DNA of 55,447 nucleotides from an uncultured Clostridia bacterium. GTDB taxonomy: Bacteria > Bacillota > Clostridia > TANB77 > CAG-508. The DNA lies in assembly GCA_947626885.1 (NCBI GenBank), contig CANQTX010000009.1:1-55447 (forward strand). The letters run 5' to 3'. Both the position numbers and the translations under genes were made by a program. The notes beneath the pieces were generated by a model that searched no databases, had not been told where the DNA came from, and was given only the letters and a program-made list of their open reading frames with translations. Within the stretch, counting starts at the first letter, position 1, and each line of letters begins with the position of its first letter. Positions 51,865 to 55,447 of the stretch are shown one piece after another.

Positions 51865-52308
51865 TTAATTTTCAACTGAATTTGTATTTTCTACTGTATC
51901 CACTTCTTCAGTTGTTTCAACAGTATTCGTTTCATCGGTTACTGTATTAGCATCTTCCTCAGCAACTGGTGATTGCTCCGCTCCATCTGAAGTTTCTTCC
52001 TCTTCCGTAGCATTTTCCTCTACTTCTGAAGACTCACTGGATTCACTTGAGCTAGATGTAACTATGGCTTTTAGTTTTTCTACACCAAATTTATTTAAAT
52101 TCTCAAATATAACATCCAGTACAAATACAATCATAGCAGTTAATAATACGATTCCTATAACAGCCGTAGTATTATTAACTAACTGTTTAAATGTAGGCCA
52201 ACTAACTCTTTTTAATTCTGCTTTGAATTCTTTAAAAAAGTTTTTATTGTCTTTTTTATCATTTTTTGTTTTTTTATCTTTACTGGTTTTTTTTTGCTCT
52301 TTAGCCAT
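51865..52308 (-). CDS. secE: SecE with long acidic C-terminal tail
   Basis: 147 residues; SecE proteins of Firmicutes are normally 60-80. The first 75 residues are canonical: a lysine-rich cytoplasmic part, FFKEFKAELKRVSWPTFKQL and one membrane helix (about 46-67). The remaining ~70 residues are an acidic low-complexity tail (SSSESSESSEVEE, ATEEEETSDG, ENTNSVEN) that, from SecE topology, would lie outside the membrane. Neighbouring rpmG and nusG confirm identity. Confidence 0.93.
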   Translation of the reverse strand: MAKEQKKTSKDKKTKNDKKDNKNFFKEFKAELKRVSWPTFKQLVNNTTAVIGIVLLTAMIVFVLDVIFENLNKFGVEKLKAIVTSSSSESSESSEVEENATEEEETSDGAEQSPVAEEDANTVTDETNTVETTEEVDTVENTNSVEN

Positions 52309-52334
52309 CTTAACTCCTCCCCTAAAAAGTCTGA

Positions 52335-52499
52335 TTATTTTGTTTCTTTATGAGTTGTACGTTTTTTGCAGAATTTACAATATTTAACAATTTCTAATCT
52401 ATCTGTATTGTTTCTCTTATTTTTTGATGTCATATAGTTTCTTCTCTTACATTCTGTACATTCTAATGTAATATATTCTCTTGGTCCCTTAGCCGCCAT
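52335..52499 (-). CDS. rpmG: Ribosomal protein L33
   Basis: 54 residues starting [20 protein letters not shown] and ending [16 protein letters not shown]. The CTEC and CKFC pairs form the zinc site of the Zn-containing (C+) L33. GGAGG precedes the ATG. It is first in the rpmG-secE-nusG-rplK-rplA-rplJ-rplL run, 26 bases before secE. Confidence 0.96.
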   Translation of the reverse strand: MAAKGPREYITLECTECKRRNYMTSKNKRNNTDRLEIVKYCKFCKKRTTHKETK

Positions 52500-52592
52500 T
52501 TTAACTACACCTCCGTTTTACTTTTAAATGAAGCTTATTTTTATTTTTTTATTGAACGATGTGATACATATATCTAAAATACATGCTCATAT

Positions 52593-52621
52593 ACTTTATC
52601 ACAAAACACGCTCTATGTCAA
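52593..52621 (-). promoter_or_regulatory. Promoter of rpmG-secE-nusG
   Basis: Minus-strand TTGACA (52621-52616), 17-base spacer, TAAAGT (52598-52593), giving a leader of about 85 bases. Confidence 0.65.
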
Positions 52622-52638
52622 CTACTTTAGTCTATTTT

Positions 52639-53280
52639 TTATTCACTATCCATGTTTTTTTGCATATATCCTTCTTTTTTACTTTCCTTTACACTACGCT
52701 TTTTTATGTTTTTAGTACTTTTTTTTCTTACAGAATAACCAAATTTTCCAATTTTTTTACCTAAAGTATAATATCCTCCATTGGCATAAGCTATTAAATG
52801 ACATTTCCCAATGTCAAAAGCGCCTTTTTCATCTATAAATTCTTCCGATGCATCTATTGATAAAACCTCTGCTATAAACATGGTATGACTTCCATAATTT
52901 TTTTCATCTACTACTTTACATTCTATTGATACAGGACTTTCTTTAATTAACGGTGCTTTTACAAAATGTGCTCTTTCTTTTGTCAAGTGCATTTCTTTAA
53001 ATTTATCAAAATCTCTTCCACTTTTAACACCACACCAGTCGGTTGCAAAAACTAATGCTTCTGTTGTCAAATTAATCACAAATTCTTTATTATTTTTAAT
53101 GAAATCATAAGAATATCTTTCGGGTCTTACCGATATATATACTAATGCTGGATTTGTATTTATGATACCTGTCCAAGCAACTGTCATAATATTTGCCTTA
53201 TCCATATTTCCGGAAGTAACTAAAACTGCTGGAATAGGATATAAGAAAGTACCCGCTTTCCAAATTTTTTTCTCTTTCAT
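52639..53280 (-). CDS. Flavin reductase-like FMN-binding protein
   Basis: 213 residues of the flavin reductase/split-barrel FMN-binding family: LYPIPAVLVTSGNMDKANIMTVAW in pieces at the start, PALVYISVRPERYSYDFIKNN, FVINLTTEAL and HLIAYANGGYYTLGKKIG at the end. The C-terminal ~35 residues are an unusually basic tail (RKKSTKNIKKRSVKESKKEG). Probably binds FMN in the cytoplasm; the redox partner is not encoded nearby. Confidence 0.9.
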   Translation of the reverse strand: MKEKKIWKAGTFLYPIPAVLVTSGNMDKANIMTVAWTGIINTNPALVYISVRPERYSYDFIKNNKEFVINLTTEALVFATDWCGVKSGRDFDKFKEMHLTKERAHFVKAPLIKESPVSIECKVVDEKNYGSHTMFIAEVLSIDASEEFIDEKGAFDIGKCHLIAYANGGYYTLGKKIGKFGYSVRKKSTKNIKKRSVKESKKEGYMQKNMDSE

Positions 53281-53320
53281 TTCTACTTCTGTACTCCTAT
53301 TTCTTTATTGATATTTTATA

Positions 53321-54742
53321 TCACGTTCTTTCTTGAGGATTACATATCCTTTTTGTTTGCTTATTTTCTATAATAGAAAATACTCTTCCCAAATTTCTTA
53401 CCGGACTTTCATTTCCATCTTCATAAATAATGGTACCGTTTTCATAAATTGCTTTTGTTATTCCTGCCAATTCTTTAGGCATTTCTTGAAAAGTTTTATA
53501 GTTTAATTCTCCCGTTTTATGATTTCTTTTTATTGAACCTAATATACCAGCATTATTCAAAGCATCAATTAATGATAAATTTGAAAAAACAATTGTTGCT
53601 AAGAAATCGATTTCTTGTCTACTCTTAATTTCACCCAATGGTTCTTGTCTCATAACAATTTCCATAGTTTGTTCATCCGTTTGAAAATTATGACGAGTCG
53701 TTTTCGTTCTTTCTCCAGTTAGTTTCACATCTTTTTTATATCTATTCGCCACTCCTTTTCTTTTGATACTTGTTTTCTTATTTGTCATAATACGTTTTAG
53801 TCTCTTTATTAACGCACGAGATTGCTTTCTTTCTCTTGTTTTAGCTTTTGTATTCCAATCTTTATGCATAAAACGGCTATATTTTAAATCTTCATCAGTC
53901 ACTTCATTTTTATTTACTAATTTTGCTTCAACATCTCCTAACTTACAAAGAAATACTCTTGATCCTATATAACCCACGGCGTCCTTTTTTGAAACACATA
54001 TTATATCATAACACCCATTAGAATAACTTTCTCTGTCTGCAAAGGGATAGCCATAATATTTACCATAACTATATACAGTAACCTGTTCCGACACCTCAGG
54101 AGCCAATGAAAAAGATTTTGCATCTATTATTTTTTGAGGTTTTCTATACATCACAGCTCTCCATTTTTCTCTCGTAGGTTGCCATAATTTTTTGTCTTCT
54201 TCTTTAATAGTCTGATTGATATGATAATTCTTATTTAAATCGACATCTATGTTGCCATTTAAATTTTGGAAATTCTCTATTATGTTTTTATACTCTTCTG
54301 GCTTGATTACCAAATGTTCTAAATCTAAACGATTATTTTCATTTACCTCAGACATTATTCCTTTTAACAAAAAAAGGCGTACGTAATTTTGACCTTTTCT
54401 AGTATTTAGCGTGTTTAATAATTCTAAATACGTTCTGCGTTTTCTTTTTTCGTTTATTTTATTATAAAAATTCTCTATTTCTGAGAGTTTTACTTCTCGT
54501 TCATCTGGAGATAATTGTTGGGCTTCTTCTTTCTTTTCTTGATATTTTACATCTAATAACTCTTGAAAATTCTTTTCTTCTCTATTGATCTTTCGTATAA
54601 GATCATTAACATCTTCTATAGCCTCTTTACTTTTAAATCTATTAGGCTCTCTCTTGTTATATAACTCATATAACATTTCAAGATACGTATATGATAAATC
54701 AAAATACTTAAAAGCATTTTTTATTCTGGCAAAATTTTTCAA
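53321..54742 (-). CDS. Hypothetical protein (473 aa)
   Basis: Not recognised. 473 residues, soluble, no signal. Residues 1-110 are strongly helical and charged with coiled-coil character (VNDLIRKINREEKNFQELL, EREVKLSEIENFYNKINEKR). The middle has a strand-rich region (VTVYSYGKYYGYPFADRESY, YDIICVSKKDAVGYIGSR), then a very basic stretch (~300-350: RERKQSRALIKRLKRIM) that could bind nucleic acid. It has its own near-perfect promoter just after the rRNA terminator. Confidence 0.75.
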   Translation of the reverse strand: MKNFARIKNAFKYFDLSYTYLEMLYELYNKREPNRFKSKEAIEDVNDLIRKINREEKNFQELLDVKYQEKKEEAQQLSPDEREVKLSEIENFYNKINEKRKRRTYLELLNTLNTRKGQNYVRLFLLKGIMSEVNENNRLDLEHLVIKPEEYKNIIENFQNLNGNIDVDLNKNYHINQTIKEEDKKLWQPTREKWRAVMYRKPQKIIDAKSFSLAPEVSEQVTVYSYGKYYGYPFADRESYSNGCYDIICVSKKDAVGYIGSRVFLCKLGDVEAKLVNKNEVTDEDLKYSRFMHKDWNTKAKTRERKQSRALIKRLKRIMTNKKTSIKRKGVANRYKKDVKLTGERTKTTRHNFQTDEQTMEIVMRQEPLGEIKSRQEIDFLATIVFSNLSLIDALNNAGILGSIKRNHKTGELNYKTFQEMPKELAGITKAIYENGTIIYEDGNESPVRNLGRVFSIIENKQTKRICNPQERT

Positions 54743-54794
54743 AATTATCCCTTCTTTCTATATTGCTAAATATATAAATTATTATTTTGCTAAT

Positions 54795-54823
54795 ATTATA
54801 TAAAAGAAAGATTTTTTTTTCAA
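54795..54823 (-). promoter_or_regulatory. Promoter of the 473-residue hypothetical gene
   Basis: Minus-strand TTGAAA (54823-54818), 17-base spacer, TATAAT (54800-54795), starting about 50 bases before the ATG. Confidence 0.75.
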
Positions 54824-54845
54824 TATTTTAAAAATACTTTTCTAC

Positions 54846-54896
54846 AAAAAATCCATATATATTACTTTTAATAAAAATAATATATATGGATTTTTT
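54846..54896 (-). terminator. rRNA operon terminator
   Basis: AAAAAATCCATATATATTA (54846-54864) pairs perfectly with 54878-54896, 15 bases after the 5S rRNA, ending in a T run. Confidence 0.92.
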
Positions 54897-54910
54897 ATAA
54901 AATATAAAAC

Positions 54911-55025
54911 CTGGCGACTTCCTATTTTCCCAGTAGGGTAACCCACAAGTATCTTCGGCACTAGAGAGCTTGACTTCTGTGTTCGGCATGGGTACAGGTA
55001 TTTCCTCTCCGTTATTGTCACCAGA
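54911..55025 (-). rRNA. rrf: 5S ribosomal RNA
   Basis: About 115 bases with terminal complement CTGGCGAC/TTGTCACCAG-type ends (plus-strand view), the conserved loop sequence around TTCGGCATGGGTACAGGT and CCCAGTAGGG. Typical position 75 bases after 23S. Confidence 0.93.
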
Positions 55026-55100
55026 AATTCTTCGTGTACTTCTTCTTTAGTACACTCAAAAATACATAGATAAATACTACTCCCTTCTAGTAAAACTCGT

Positions 55101-55447
<347 letters not shown>

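Noticed and set aside
54743..55100. tRNA genes next to the rRNA operon
   Set aside because: No cloverleaf or GGTTCRA T-loop sequence found between 23S and 5S or after 5S.

Overview
The window is about 55 kb of very AT-rich DNA with Gram-positive gene content, dense Shine-Dalgarno sites and many endospore genes (spoVAC/AD/AE, spoVB-like, yunB, sipL, veg, spoIIID). It also carries a complete Gram-positive type IV pilus locus. Together these point to a spore-forming member of the Clostridia, probably an uncultured gut lineage. The organism is inferred from gene content only; no species-level claim is made.

Layout. 0.1-4.8 kb: a minus-strand operon for RNase J, a HAD phosphatase, glutamyl-tRNA synthetase and a DUF951 protein, behind a consensus promoter and a long structured leader. 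4.8-5.7 kb: a ROK sugar kinase. 5.8-17.6 kb: one minus-strand type IV pilus operon (PilM-PilN fusion, PilO-like, PilP-like, five tandem mosaic pilins, prepilin peptidase, a large minor pilin, PilB, PilT, PilC). 17.9-20.0 kb: dodecin-spoVAC-spoVAD-spoVAE. 20.3-24.8 kb: a YgjP-like metallopeptidase, leuS, and a secreted protein richer in G+C than its neighbours. 24.8-27.2 kb: infC-rpmI-rplT diverging from rplM-rpsI, each with a leader. 27.3-35.5 kb: mixed metabolic and surface genes (MBL hydrolase, MntP, GH30, UDP-glucose dehydrogenase, SpoVB-like flippase) and a stand-alone RelA/SpoT-type alarmone synthetase. 35.5-38.2 kb: yunB, sipL and veg. 38.2-42.1 kb: a decaying accessory stretch of pseudogene fragments that contains a c-di-GMP-I (GEMM-I) riboswitch in front of an intact membrane-anchored protein gene. 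42.2-48.6 kb: spoIIID, a DUF1097 protein, RusA, an LRR/transglutaminase-like protein, a Zn/Mn ABC transporter and a lone pseudopilin. 48.9-52.5 kb: rpmG-secE-nusG-rplK-rplA-[L10 leader]-rplJ-rplL. 52.6-55.4 kb: a flavin reductase, an unknown 473-residue protein, then 5S and the 3' part of 23S rRNA, all on the minus strand.

The most notable items are the five-copy mosaic pilin array, whose pilins lack the usual Glu5, together with a prepilin peptidase lacking a recognisable second GxGD motif; the c-di-GMP riboswitch in the decayed island; a perfect hairpin between the ribosome binding site and start codon of RNase J; AUU start codons for infC and probably spoVAD; SecE with a long acidic tail; and the stand-alone alarmone synthetase. 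Coordinates, motifs and pairings were read directly from the sequence. Family names come from recognition of motifs and were not checked by database search.
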